From Tetracentron sinense (taxonomy: Eukaryota > Streptophyta > Magnoliopsida > Trochodendrales > Trochodendraceae), in the NCBI GenBank assembly GCA_015143295.1, contig CM026566.1, forward strand, positions 4,451,072 to 4,515,071: a stretch of DNA of 64,000 bases, given 5' to 3'. The notes under the pieces are model-generated. The model saw only the letters and a list, made by a program, of their open reading frames with translations. It had not been told where the DNA came from and did not search any database. Positions 36,183 to 46,969 of the stretch are shown here, piece by piece; position 1 is the stretch's first letter, and every line of letters begins with the position of its first letter. Position numbers and translations under genes: made by a program.

Positions 36183-38513
36183 TTATCGATGATCACTATT
36201 AATAGTGTCATGTATTCTTTTAATAGGATTATGTTCTTGAACAACCTTGCAAGGAAATGTAGTTTCAAAGAAAGATGCATTCCTTGATTCCATGATCGTA
36301 TTGACATGTATGTCAGGAATATCTGACTTGTGTACAAGAAACCGATATGCACTGCTATTGTGAGCATATCCAATGAAGATGCAATCTACCGTCTTTGGTC
36401 CTATCTTAACCTTCTTAGGAGCAGGAACTGCTACCTTTGCTAGACACCCCCACACTTTTAAGTATTTGTAGGAAGGTCTTCGACCATTCCACAACTCATA
36501 GGGTGTCTTGTCTATCTTTTTGTGGGGTAGTTTGTTAAGAATATAATTAGCAGATAAGACTGCTTCCCCCCACAAGTTTTGAGGTAAACCTGAACTAATC
36601 AATAATGCATTCATCATTTCTTTTAGAGTTCGGTTTTTGCGTTCAGCAATACCGTTCTGTTCAGGTGAGTAAGGAGCGGTTGTTTGATGAATTATGCCAT
36701 GTTCTTTACAAAATTCATCAAATGGTGACACATATTCACCTCCTCTATCGCTTCTTAACTTCTTTTTCTTTTGGTTAAGTTGATTTTCAACTTCACTTTT
36801 ATAAAGTTTGAACATGTCCAAAGCCTCATCTTTGCTACTTAGCAAATAGATTTGACAATACCTTGTGCAATCATCAATGAAGGTGATAAAATATTTTTTC
36901 CCACCTCTTGTTTGCACAAATTTTAAATCACAGATATCACTGTGAATCAACCCTAAAGGTTCAGTACTTCTTTCAATTGAGTGAAAAGAAGTTCTGGATA
37001 ATTTAGATTCTACACAGATATCACATTTATTATTTGAATCAAATTTAATTTTAGGAATTAATTCTGAATTAGCAAGTCTACGAATTGAATCAGAATTAAC
37101 ATGTCCTAATCTAGCATGCCATAAATCAAATGACTCAAGCATATAAACAGAAGAACTAGCTTTATTATTGTTATTGCCCGAAGGCATTACAGTCATTACA
37201 TTCATTTTAAATAGACCATCACAGAGATAACCTCTGCCAACATACATTCCATTTTTAGTCAGAACAAATTTGTCTGACTCAAAAACCAACTTAAAACCAT
37301 TCTTGCTTAGAAGTGCTCCGGAAACAAGATTCTTTCTGATGTCTGGTACATGCAAGACATCATTCAATGTAAGCTCTTTTCCTGAAGTCATCTTCAGAAC
37401 CACCTTCCCAGATCCTTGAACTGTTGAAGTAGAGGAGTTTCCCATGTAAAGCTTTTCTATTGCAGTAACTCTATGATAGTTACTGAATGCACTTCTATCT
37501 GAACAGATATGTCGAGTAGCTCCAGTATCTACCCACCATTGCTTGGGATTCATCACCATATTTACTTCAGATACAACTGCAGACAGATGCATGTCATTAA
37601 CATCATCAGTGATGTTCTCAACTTCAGTAACATGAGCTTGAGTGGATCCCTTCTTATATTTTCCTTGGAAGTTCCGGTTCCTGCAGTTCTTAGCCACATG
37701 TCCTGGCCTGTTACAGATGTAGCAAAGGCCCTTGAACCTTTTATGTTCCTTGCCTTTTTGCTTCTGACTTGGACCAGCTTCAGAATGGTTCCTTTTCTTA
37801 GACTTGTGTTCCACCACATTTGCCTTTGACTCAAGGACTTGTTTTCCAGTCTTCCTTTCAGATACTCGATTGTCTTCCTCAATTCTGAGTCGGACAATCA
37901 AGTCATCTACCCCCATTTCCTTCCTCTTATGCTTTAGGTAATTTTTGAAGTCCTTCCAAGATGGAGGTAACTTCTCAATTACTGCAGCAACTTGGAATGA
38001 CTCACTTATCATCATTCCTTCTGCATGGATCTCGTGAAGGATCAATTGGAGGTCTTGTACCTGACTTATAACAGTTCTTGAATCAATCATTTTGAAATCA
38101 AGAAACCTTCCAACCACGAATTTCTTCATCCCGGCATCCTCAGTCTTATATTTCTTGTCCAAGGACTCCCATAACTCTTTAGCGGTCTTAATTGGACTAT
38201 ATACATTATATAATGCATTGTCCAGACCGTTTAAGATGTAGTTCTTGCACAAGAAATCAGCATGTTTCCATGCTTCAATAGCAGCAACTGCCATCCGGTC
38301 TGATTCACCCTCTTTCAGGGTAGGAGCATCCTCTTGCAAGAATCTTGCTAGGTTCAAGGTGGTCAGATAGAACAGCATCTTCTGCTGCCATCTCTTGAAA
38401 TCCGTCCCATTAAATTTCTCAGGTTTTTCACCATGAGCAATGGGGCATGCAGTGGGGATATTTGGCACTTGTGCCACAATTGGGGTAGGAACAATGGTCT
38501 TTTCGGTAGTCAT
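36183..38513 (-). CDS. Copia gag-protease-integrase open frame (776 aa)
   Basis: The start is ATG 38511-38513 ([11 protein letters not shown]). Residues about 30-215 are the UBN2-type gag region ([17 protein letters not shown]). A CCHC zinc knuckle ([14 protein letters not shown]) is at 264-277, the protease motif [12 protein letters not shown] at 326-337, the GAG-pre-integrase region ([18 protein letters not shown]) follows, and then the integrase core with [23 protein letters not shown] and [13 protein letters not shown], giving the D-D-E acids. All key residues are present. It ends at a stop where family members continue into RT, so it is the front part of a split polyprotein. Confidence 0.95.
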   Translation of the reverse strand: MTTEKTIVPTPIVAQVPNIPTACPIAHGEKPEKFNGTDFKRWQQKMLFYLTTLNLARFLQEDAPTLKEGESDRMAVAAIEAWKHADFLCKNYILNGLDNALYNVYSPIKTAKELWESLDKKYKTEDAGMKKFVVGRFLDFKMIDSRTVISQVQDLQLILHEIHAEGMMISESFQVAAVIEKLPPSWKDFKNYLKHKRKEMGVDDLIVRLRIEEDNRVSERKTGKQVLESKANVVEHKSKKRNHSEAGPSQKQKGKEHKRFKGLCYICNRPGHVAKNCRNRNFQGKYKKGSTQAHVTEVENITDDVNDMHLSAVVSEVNMVMNPKQWWVDTGATRHICSDRSAFSNYHRVTAIEKLYMGNSSTSTVQGSGKVVLKMTSGKELTLNDVLHVPDIRKNLVSGALLSKNGFKLVFESDKFVLTKNGMYVGRGYLCDGLFKMNVMTVMPSGNNNNKASSSVYMLESFDLWHARLGHVNSDSIRRLANSELIPKIKFDSNNKCDICVESKLSRTSFHSIERSTEPLGLIHSDICDLKFVQTRGGKKYFITFIDDCTRYCQIYLLSSKDEALDMFKLYKSEVENQLNQKKKKLRSDRGGEYVSPFDEFCKEHGIIHQTTAPYSPEQNGIAERKNRTLKEMMNALLISSGLPQNLWGEAVLSANYILNKLPHKKIDKTPYELWNGRRPSYKYLKVWGCLAKVAVPAPKKVKIGPKTVDCIFIGYAHNSSAYRFLVHKSDIPDIHVNTIMESRNASFFETTFPCKVVQEHNPIKRIHDTINSDHR

Positions 38514-38519
38514 GTATGT

Positions 38520-39167
38520 TTTGAACTGTAAACAATAATAATATGAAGTAAGATTCTAGACTTTTAAACGAATCACAGAAATACAGATTACTTCTTCAGT
38601 AATTTAACTATACAATACGGATTTTAACAATGCAGAGTTCAAAGTTTTCAGAATTGTAAAGTGCAGATTTTAATATAGCAGATTTCAGAATTCGAAAGTC
38701 AGAATTATGGAATGCAGAATTTTAAATACAGTGTTGCAGAATTCAAGTACAGATTTCAGAATTTGAAAGTTCTAATTTAAGAATTGAAAATGCAGATTTC
38801 TGAGTTTTGAATTACAGATTGTACAATTGCAATAATTCAGATTTTGAATTTCAGGAATTGAAATAGCAGAATTTACAATTGCAGATTTTAAGATTCAGAC
38901 ATGCAGATTTTAGAATCCAGAAATTAAAGATCGAAATTATTGGACTGTAGAATTTTAAATACTGTATTGCAGATTTTTACATGTGCAGAATATTACTATT
39001 GCAGTAATTAAAGATCAGAATGTAGTTTTAGTTTATGAAATTGTAGAATTTAAAGTGTGCAGAATTTAGATCCAAAATTACAGTGTTTGAAATCTCAGAT
39101 TCACACCTTGTAGAAATTCTAGCAATGCAGATTTTTTCAATTAGCATGTAACATATAACATAAGAAA
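38520..39167 (-). repeat. Degenerate GCAGATTTYAGAATT array in the copia 5' leader
   Basis: Between the 5' LTR and gag the plus strand is a loose array of GCAGATTT, GCAGAATTT and CAGAATTCGAAAG words, more than 20 times at irregular spacing of about 15-30 bp. There is no open frame. This is the untranslated leader, where packaging signals usually lie. Confidence 0.75.
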
Positions 39168-39183
39168 AATATTGTCTTAAGTT

Positions 39184-40239
39184 TGTTGGCTGAATTGATT
39201 AAATATTACTGTATGTTATAGTAAAAACATGCTGATTACAGAATGTCAAATATAAACACAAAACATAATCTAAGACAGAATAGAAACAAAGAACAGTGCA
39301 CTTTACTGGTTGAATGGACTGAGGCTTGAATTGAATTCAATGTCCTTAAGACAATATTGCCCCGCACAGGTGGTCACGGCCAACGGCAAGTTGTCTCCCA
39401 AGATACAACAGTCACGTCCTGGGTACTGCCACTAGAAACCCAAGGACACAGCGAACCTAGGATGTTTTGTACTCTCTTTCAGGAAATGAAAATGATTTAA
39501 TGAAGAAGAAGATTCAACTGGTTGAATGGAAGATCTTAAATTCGTACTTCAAAATTGCAATAGAATTCCTTAATATAAGGTTGAAAGGAGGAGACTGTTC
39601 CAGAAGGGTCATAACTGTTGGGGTTTCAGTTTAAATCCAACAGACATGACTGTTGGATAAAACTGTGTAAGTTGAATGGGCTTTGGCCCAGCCCAAAAAA
39701 AAATAAATATAAGGGCTTGGACTAGAGGCCCACAAGAGCCAAGGTAACCAACCAACCAACCAAACCAAGCCAAGCCAAGCCAGCCAGCCGGCCGGACCGG
39801 ACCGGACCGGACCGGACTCGGGCTCGGGCCGGGTCGGCGGCGGCGGCGCGCGCGTGTGAGAGGTTGGTTCTACCTTCGAGCATGGGCTCACTCCTTCGCA
39901 AAATTTGGGTGCCCCAAGGGCCCACCCTTAACTCCAAGGTAATAGTATATAAACCACACTATGATTTCAATAGTTTTCCAATGTGGGACTATTCTTTTCT
40001 ACCATTCTTCAACTTACAATATATGTTCAAGTGGCCTACTTTGAGATGAATTTCTCATTCACCACTTCACTGTTTTGGACAAGTAATTATACCACGTTAA
40101 TCTCCTCATGGAGGAGAATACGGATCCACTTGGACCCGCCTCAAAATCCTTGTGGGTCCCACTTATATTTTGGGTCAAAGTTTATAAAAACTGTTTTCCC
40201 AAAACACTCAGATTTTCCAAAACAGATTTTTTCCCAACA
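39184..40239 (-). repeat. 5' LTR of the copia element
   Basis: The partner of the LTR at 32891. The TATATA box on the minus strand near 39946 gives the promoter for the minus-strand genes. The GC-rich tract has two more GGACC units than its partner and a shorter G-rich run. Confidence 0.95.
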
Positions 40240-40559
40240 ATTCAAAATAAAGGAAACAACACAGTCTTGCATGTTACTCTGCGATACCGTCACTCAGAGG
40301 TGGTGAAGGTGTTGACGGAGAAGGCCCCTGAATTATGGTGTGTTGTTAATGAGGTTGGTGAGTCCCCACTTTATTTGGCTGCGAAAGGAGGACAGACTGA
40401 AATTTTAGGTCAAGTCTTACAATCTTCTCAGCCATATGCGCACGACTGGCCAAAAGGCTTGACCGCATTACACGCTGCGGCCCTTTGGAACAATTACGGT
40501 AATTGCGCACATTCTTATCATCCTTCATTTGGGTGCCCTATTTTCCATTCATATATTCT

Positions 40560-40795
40560 TTTTTGGAACTCGGGGTGTCCCCAACCCTTTGGTCAGGACT
40601 AATCCCCGAGGGTGCGACATGAGCCCGCAACCCGTCACACCAGGTAAGTTCGGGTAAACCCGTGTGGAGCTGGCCCCAGAGGGGGAGTGAGAAATGGAAC
40701 TCAGGACCTCCCACTTGGGGAAAGGCCCAAGAACCTCTGGTCCACGAAAAGTCTCTCCCAATCACTGCAATCAGGCCTTGAAAGCCTTTGTAAAT
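40560..40795. repeat. GC-richer dispersed repeat, possibly SINE-related
   Basis: In the ankyrin intron, a stretch with GGGGTGTCCCCAACCC, GTGCGACATGAGCCCGCAAC, GTAAACCCGTG and AACTCAGGACCTCCCACTTG contrasts sharply with the AT-rich surroundings. GAACTCAGGACC resembles a decayed inverted tRNA B box. Identity not certain; no ends defined. Confidence 0.3.
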
Positions 40796-41087
40796 GCATC
40801 AAACTGGAGGCTGGGCATATTCAAAAATTACCGTATGCATGCCTTAACCCGACCCATTGCCACCCCTATTCCCATCAGTGATGCGGAAGGATTCAGTAGT
40901 TTCAACTCCACTCATCTTGGAAATAAGATCAAGAAATAGCAAGGGCAGAGTAGTAAATAAATCTTTCTAAAATTATCTCAATTTAACATAAAAAAAAATT
41001 GAGTTTAAATACAAAACAGCAAGGGTAGACTAGTAAATAAATGTTTCTCAAATTCTCTCGATTTAGCGAAAAGAGTTTAATTACAAC

Positions 41088-41665
41088 CTAGGAAGCACGG
41101 ATACTTCAAATAGGGGTTCGTATCCGTATCAAATACGGATACGCCTCCGATACGGCAGGATACGTATGGGATACAGCTGAAACATATCCTGTTAATTAAA
41201 AATAAATTTTTTATTTCCGATACGGCATGGATACGTCAGGATACGTCTGAGATACATCAGGATACGTTCGGGATACGGCTGGGATACGGCCGTTTATAAT
41301 TTTTTTAAAAAAATTTTATTTTTTATTTTTTTATGTGACCCTATCTCTTTTGTTTTTGCATGGGCATAGTCTTCTTTATATTTTGCTTAGTGGATGATAG
41401 GATGACTTTCTTTTTTACTTAGTGGATGATGAGATGACCCTATTTCTTTTGCTTTTGCATGGACATTGTCTTTTTTATACATAAACAGAACTGAACCAAT
41501 GGTAATTTTGTAATTATAATACAAAATATAGCATTATTATTATTTATAAAAAAAATTACAGACGTATCCTAGCCGTACCCGTATCTTATTTTTTTAGGTT
41601 TTGCCATATTGCCGTATCCATATCGTATCGTACCCGTATCCCATATCCGTATCCGTGCTTCCTAG
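41088..41665. mobile_element. Foldback DNA element rich in GGATACG, 578 bp
   Basis: The ends CTAGGAAGCACGGATAC and GTATCCGTGCTTCCTAG are perfect inverted repeats. They are flanked by ATTACAAC (41080-41087 and 41666-41673), an 8-bp duplication, or 9 bp if the C belongs to the target. The inner flanks carry many GGATACG / CGTATCC words in both orientations. There is no coding region, so it is non-autonomous. An 8-bp TSD suggests hAT, 9 bp Mutator. Confidence 0.88.
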
Positions 41666-41904
41666 ATTACAACCCGAGCACTACTTCGGAGGAACTCTCA
41701 ACCTCCACAGATCACCTGTCTATACTTGTTCATACTGTAGTGATTAAAGGACTTTTTTACACAAATAGTTGACAGATGGTTGGTAGAGTGTTAGAGTATG
41801 GGTTGACTGAGAGTAAGGCTAGCATTTCTTATCTTATAATTATTGAGAGAGTCTTTTAGAAAACATGTGTGATCATCTCCCGTTGTAACCGGACTCGGGG
41901 AAGT

Positions 41905-42175
41905 CCGGTTAAGCCACTGATGTTGCCACGTGTCCTATCTTACACTCCTTAGTTGTGGTTAAGATTCACAAACCTCTAGGTTCATCCACTTATCCTTGTA
42001 TTTTTGCAACAAACTTTAAAAAAAAAAAAAATTAACCTTAGGAGTTTGTGAATTTTAATTGGGTTAAATTTTTTTTTATTATTTTTTTCTAAAAACCAAT
42101 GATAGGATAAGGAACGCTACAGATGAGTGAATCTTAACCACTGTTCAAAAGGAACACGTGGCAGCATAAGTGAGA
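41905..42175. repeat. Foldback MITE copy, GTTAAGATTCACC family
   Basis: CCGGTTAAGCCACTGATGTTGCC ... GTGGTTAAGATTCACAAACC pairs with ATGAGTGAATCTTAACCACT ... AACACGTGGCAGCATAAGTG. It lies in the ankyrin intron, about 100 bp before the exon 2 acceptor. Confidence 0.82.
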
Positions 42176-42894
42176 ATCAAGGGTCTTTAGAAAACTACCA
42201 CGGCCTATCTCCATATTTATAAAATAAAAGTACCGTCCCTTAATATTTCGAATCTTTTTTTGATGTGTCAGGTATTGCAGAATTAGTAGTAAAAAAAAAG
42301 CCGGAACTCATCAAAGAACAGGACATATATGGGAGGACCGCTCTTCACTATGCTGCATCCTATCATAAGTATAACGAAGAGTGTGAGGTGGTCAAACTTT
42401 TGTTAGAGTGGGACAGCTCAGTAGCCTACATCCAAGACAAAGATGGCAGATCAGCTCTGCACTTTGCAGCCGGTAAGGGCGATGATGGCGTAACTGAAGA
42501 GATCACTCGATGCTACCCAGATGCTGTTGACCTGGTTGACAACAGAGGTCAAAATGCTTTTCATTATTGCATGAATGGGTGCCATCTGAAATCGTCACCT
42601 TTGGCGTACTATTATATAAAGGTGCTCCATTGTCTTATGAGTAAGGTTAGGGATGATGAGGTCTTGAACCAGCAGGACAATGATGGAAACACCCCTCTGC
42701 ATCTGGCCGTCATCAACTGCATTCCTGATCTGGTGAGATGTATGTTACAGAAGAAGGGCAGAGTGGAAACTGATACCATGAACAAGGCCAACTTTACACC
42801 CAAGGACTTGACTATTCCAAACAAACATAGATTAGAAGAGGTATTATTTTCATGCTGCAAAAGATTAGACCCTAGCAAAATATTACCCTTTTAA

Positions 42895-44015
42895 AATCGG
42901 TGGCAATTTTGTAATTATTAAAAGAAATCTCTTTGTACTTCTCTTCATAGTTACACAATTTTCATGGTCTATGCATTCAAAAGAGACCTCTGCTCAATGG
43001 GCTTGAAGCAGGGCTCCGCCTCATGTTAACAATCATTTTTTTTTTTTTTTGGGTAATTGTCTTCCATATCTGTTTTGCACCAACACTCTGTCCACTCATT
43101 GGAGAGATTACATTAGAAGAAAAGAAAAAGAAAAAGAAAAAGTGTAAGCTAGTATTATCCCACTTTGGCCGGGGTGGGGGCAGCCTCACTCTCCTTTCAA
43201 ATGCCGTTGACACTCTTCCTCTTTGGGGAAATGAGGATAGTGCTTTAGGAAAACTGAAATTAGAAAGAAAAAAAAAAAGCCTTTTCTTTTATCTTTTATT
43301 CAGTATTCCTAAGCATCCAAAAATTTTAGAGATTGTAGTTGAATTCTGAAAATTTCTTCCAAAAATTTCTTTATAAAATATTTTAATCAAAATAACCTCT
43401 CGAAATCTTCCAACATATCAAATTAAATTAATTTTTTATAAAAAATTATCTTTAATTAAAATTTTTCCTAATATATCAAGAGTCTTAATTCCTAATAATT
43501 AGATTTTTATAATTTAGGGTTTCGAGTTTACATAAGTTACTAGAAGTGGTGTTTTTAATATATCAAAAGTCTAAACTCCTAATAATTAAGTTTTTTGTTT
43601 TAAATATATTACTTAAATAACTTTTCTAGTTATTAGAAGTGGTATTAATAAGGTTTTCTAATTTAAATAGGTTAGTAGTATGACTTAACTATTCTAACTT
43701 ATGCTATTACAGTAATGGTCTTTGTGATATTGATTTTGGATGAGGGAACTAAGACCGAAATTTTGTAAGATTTTACTGAAACTAAAAACCATGGTCAGGA
43801 TCACCCAAACAAAAAATGTCGTGTGTGCTAGCCTTAGACGTGGGGGCCTTGGACGCTGGCCAAGATGAAGCCCTGCTTCGTCTAAGGCTACCAAAATCCA
43901 ACTAAATGCACATACTAAATTACTTTTTAACCACCCAAAAACACAAGGACATTAGAAGATATTAGTTACTGACCGAGGTGCCAGGTAAATTGGTTTCTTG
44001 CAAGGATAAAGCTTC
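42895..44015 (+). other. Intron between ankyrin exons 2 and 3
   Basis: The donor GTATTA at 42841 follows codon-phase-0 GAG. The intron is AT-rich with poly(T) (43035) and a GAAAAA microsatellite-like run at 43117-43142. Reading on past the donor in frame would end at TAA 42892. No gene is hidden here. Confidence 0.6.
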
Positions 44016-44156
44016 TGAGACCTCCTTAGGACCGGCACCACTGAGACCATGCATGTGATGCACCGGACTCAAATTTCTAATGAATCTGTTTATATTTTTT
44101 TGAGTCCCGTGCATCAGATGCGCAGTCTCGTGTGGTCTCGGCGCTTTGGGGTCTCA
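44016..44156. repeat. Short foldback MITE, 141 bp
   Basis: The inverted ends TGAGACC and GGTCTCA continue inward with imperfect pairing (CACTGAGACCATGCATGTGA / GCATCAGATGCGCAGTCTCG; GGACTCAAA / TTTGAGTCC). It lies in the intron. TSD not clear. Confidence 0.65.
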
Positions 44157-44941
44157 CTAGCATTTCTCATTTTTATCATACTAGCCTAAATGTTTTGTTA
44201 TTTGGTAAGGGAGTGCTAGCACCCATCCAGCCCACAATACATCGCCCCTTTTGGGGAAAAGGACAATCACTTGGTGATGGAGGCCATAACTCTGAGGGAT
44301 GGCCTGGGTGCGAGAAAACTCCTATTAGTAAATTGAGGGTGTAATGTAAAGATTATATTGTTTTATTAAAACGAAATTCTTACTTGGGTCCTCCCCTTTC
44401 TTTCTTCATGTTGACATAAATATGAACAGGAGGTTGCAGTCTATTTGGAACTGAACAAAGCTGATACTAAATTCGGTATAGCAGAACCACTTAATGAAAA
44501 AGAATGAACAGCAGTCAGATGATAGTGGGAACTCTCATTGCTACTGTCACCTTTGCTGCAGCTTTCCAAGTTCCGGGAGGTTACCAAAGTGATGATGGCA
44601 CAGCAACCCTTGCGAAAAAAGCAGCTTTCCAAGTATTTGTGGTAATGGATGCCATAGCGTTGTCATGCTCCATGACCGCTGTATTCCTCAATTTCATATT
44701 CACTATTTTCCTTCTCTATAACTCCTATTCCGATATCTCCAAAAAATTCATTCTGTTTGTCACATTTCTGGTACTCATGGCCATGATAGCGATGCTGATC
44801 GCATTCGTGGCTGGCCTGTATGTAGTGTTAAGTACTGGTTCCTTGTGGCTCGCCATTTTTACTTTTTTTATTGTCTTTGGGATTTATCTTTTTGGCATTA
44901 TTTTTATTAGATGGTTTTTTTTAAAAGAATTAAGGATATAA

Positions 44942-45782
44942 TATAATGGACTATTATGGTTAGACATGATAAGCATGTCTCACGATATATCTTGGATATG
45001 CAATTTTAGAAATTTGGTATTTGATCTCTGGCGAATCTGTAACGTGCATGGAAGCCTGCATGAAGAGTAGGGTGCTTATGGTAGAAGAGTTGATTAGGTC
45101 TATTAGAAAGTAATGGGTGTAAATAAGAATGATGTTAAGTAGTGTTGTTCAGATGAAACAGAGTGGGAAGTTACTGTTGTAATTATGGGTCATGGGTAGT
45201 CGTGTGTTACAGGGAGTCAGATGTATTTTATATACTCAATTGTTTAATGAGAAGATCATCTCTCTGAAGCTTATACCCAGTCTCTAATGGAGGTTAACCC
45301 CCTCAAAGTGGTTGTTATGTTCTTGTTATCTCTATAAAGAATTACTTGCACGTTACAGAATCTCTTGTGTACATTCACAAGCCCTAGATTAGCAAGTTTT
45401 AAGGTTTAGAAAATCATTCTCAACAATTGCATTAGTATATCTTATACATCTTTTTGAGATTTTTTTTGTTTATTTGTAAACAATCTTTATACAAACCGAC
45501 AAGTCTAAGTTGGGTTGCACGACTGCTTCAAGTTGTCCACTTTGGGCCGCCTCTAAACAATTGGATCTTAGGACTTTTGCATTCAAACTGCATGCATGGT
45601 GTGGTTACAGAATTCTCGGGCTTCCTTCTTTAGTAGGAATGACGACTCTTCTTCCTTCGCAGATGACCAACTTTACATTTTCTGTGTGTTTGGTGAGGAC
45701 CTCTCTCTCTTGAAAGAAATCTATTTCTCTTCTTCGAGAGTGAATGGTGAGACCAACTCCCTACTTATAGGTCCCATAATTC
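44942..45782. other. Downstream of the ankyrin pseudogene
   Basis: The first part is probably the old 3' UTR and flank. No gene is recognised; open frames near 45510-45870 have no known motif. Confidence 0.5.
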
Positions 45783-45789
45783 ACATAAT

Positions 45790-46039
45790 TAGAGGTTGGA
45801 TGCATCCTTTTTGTGGGCAAAAAACTCAGTTTCGAATCTTGGTGTGGTGGTTCAGAGCCCACCATGTATAATAAAAAGAAGGAAGGGTGATTAGTGGTAG
45901 GGGTGAGGCCTTCCCATGTTGGAGGTCTACGTATCTAATCCCACCCGGATAAGAGTAAGCAAAGAGATCCACTGCCCAAGCTAAAACCCCTGCTGACAGT
46001 CTGATTCTACTAAGAATTTCTATAACCAAAAAAAAAAAG
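45790..46039 (+). mobile_element. SINE-like retroposon, about 250 bp
   Basis: It is flanked by ACATAAT (45783-45789 and 46040-46046) and ends in a poly(A) run (46028-46038). An AGTTTCGAATCTT stretch at about 45829 resembles a pol III B box (GGTTCGANNCC). There is no open frame. The A box is not convincing, so class assignment is tentative. Confidence 0.5.
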
Positions 46040-46046
46040 ACATAAT

Positions 46047-46966
46047 AAGTACAGGTATCTAGGTATCTAGGTGTGCCAAGTTCATTGCACTCTAATGTTC
46101 ACTTCACGTGATTGGACTATTGTAATCTATGGTTTTGACAAAATTCAAAACTCATGACCATCGAAACACCACAGAAAACAGAAATCTAACATTCTCCCAC
46201 CCGGCCCACAATGATCAGGAACAATTAAATTTCAAATACTTTACTTTAAAAGATACTCCTAAAATAATACATACTGAAGGCAAGTAGTCAGTCTTTGAGA
46301 AAAAAAAACATATTCCGAATCAAGATTGACAAAATAGTCTTTAATCTGTTTAGATAGTTACTGTCACCACCGGATTATGATGGTCATCATATCGACATTT
46401 CTTGGTCATGAGTTGTCATTGTTCCCTTTCCAATTCATCACGTGCATATTCAGTACTCCATGAAAACAGCATAGAAAAGAATGGTACTGATCAACACATT
46501 CTTATCTATAATTGGTCATTATCTGCTTTACATATCAATCCATGTAGGCCGGTTAATATTTTTTTAGAACTATTATTATCATGCGAGTGAGATCTAACAT
46601 CTACCATATCTGAAACAAGGATATACCAACTGTGATGCCCATTAACCAATTACATTTTCTTATGAACGCTTTCACATCCTTACGCTCATCTAGTATTCTA
46701 GAAATCTATAGCGACACACTTTGATATGGACATTGTAAGCATCCATATCCCTCTTCCCGCTTCTTCAAAGCTTTAAGGTTTACCCAAGGCCCAATCCCAT
46801 TTGCCTAAACTTATACACAAACAACCCAATCAAACCCAATTATCTAATTCCATTACCCAAGCCCAAGTAGCCCAGCTCAATTACTCAATTGCTTTAGTCA
46901 AATCTCAATTGCTTTAGTCAAAGCCTAATTACCATAGCTCAAGCCCAATTGTCATAGATAAAGTCT
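46047..46966. other. Intergenic sequence around the Pack-CACTA site
   Basis: No gene. The part from about 46780 is a degenerate CCCAATT / CTCAATTGCTTTAGTCAAA repeat that resumes after the CACTA insertion as the CCATGAC minisatellite. Confidence 0.5.
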
Positions 46967-46969
46967 AAT

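Larger units (their letters stand above)
32891..40239 (-). mobile_element. Complete Ty1/copia element, 7349 bp, young
   Basis: It is flanked by ATTCA (32886-32890 and 40240-40244). Two 1056-bp LTRs differ by about four substitutions plus a small length change in a GC-rich tract. The genes are on the minus strand, so 39184-40239 is the 5' LTR. A purine tract (ATGTGGGGGAT on the minus strand) sits next to the 3' LTR at 33947. Gag, protease, integrase, reverse transcriptase and RNase H are in copia order in one frame broken by three stops. The expected tRNA-Met primer site is missing. It is inserted in exon 1 of the ankyrin gene. Confidence 0.97.
32550..44941 (+). pseudogene. ACD6-like ankyrin/PGG-domain pseudogene, split by a retrotransposon
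   Basis: Exon 1 starts at ATG 32550 (MDSRLYVTATLGRVDLFKKV) and carries ankyrin repeats (GDTALHIAARAGHFCIVNIL). It is cut at 32890 by the copia element and resumes at 40245 (NNTVLHVTLRYRHSEVVKVL, GESPLYLAAKGGQTEIL, LTALHAAALWNNY), ending at donor 40499. Exon 2 (42272-42840) adds GRTALHYAASYHKYNEECEV, GRSALHFAAGKGDD and GNTPLHLAVINC. Exon 3 (about 44431-44941) has the PGG domain (VGTLIATVTFAAAFQVPGGY) and four hydrophobic segments, ending TAA 44939. ACD6-type proteins are membrane proteins of immune signalling. A TAA at 32724 and a frame shift near 44500, besides the insertion, inactivate it. Removing the element plus one ATTCA joins the frame exactly. Confidence 0.92.

Noticed and set aside
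37509..37897. Open frames opposite or shifted to the copia gag-pol frame
   Set aside because: Shadows of the 776-aa frame, which has clear zinc knuckle, protease and integrase motifs.
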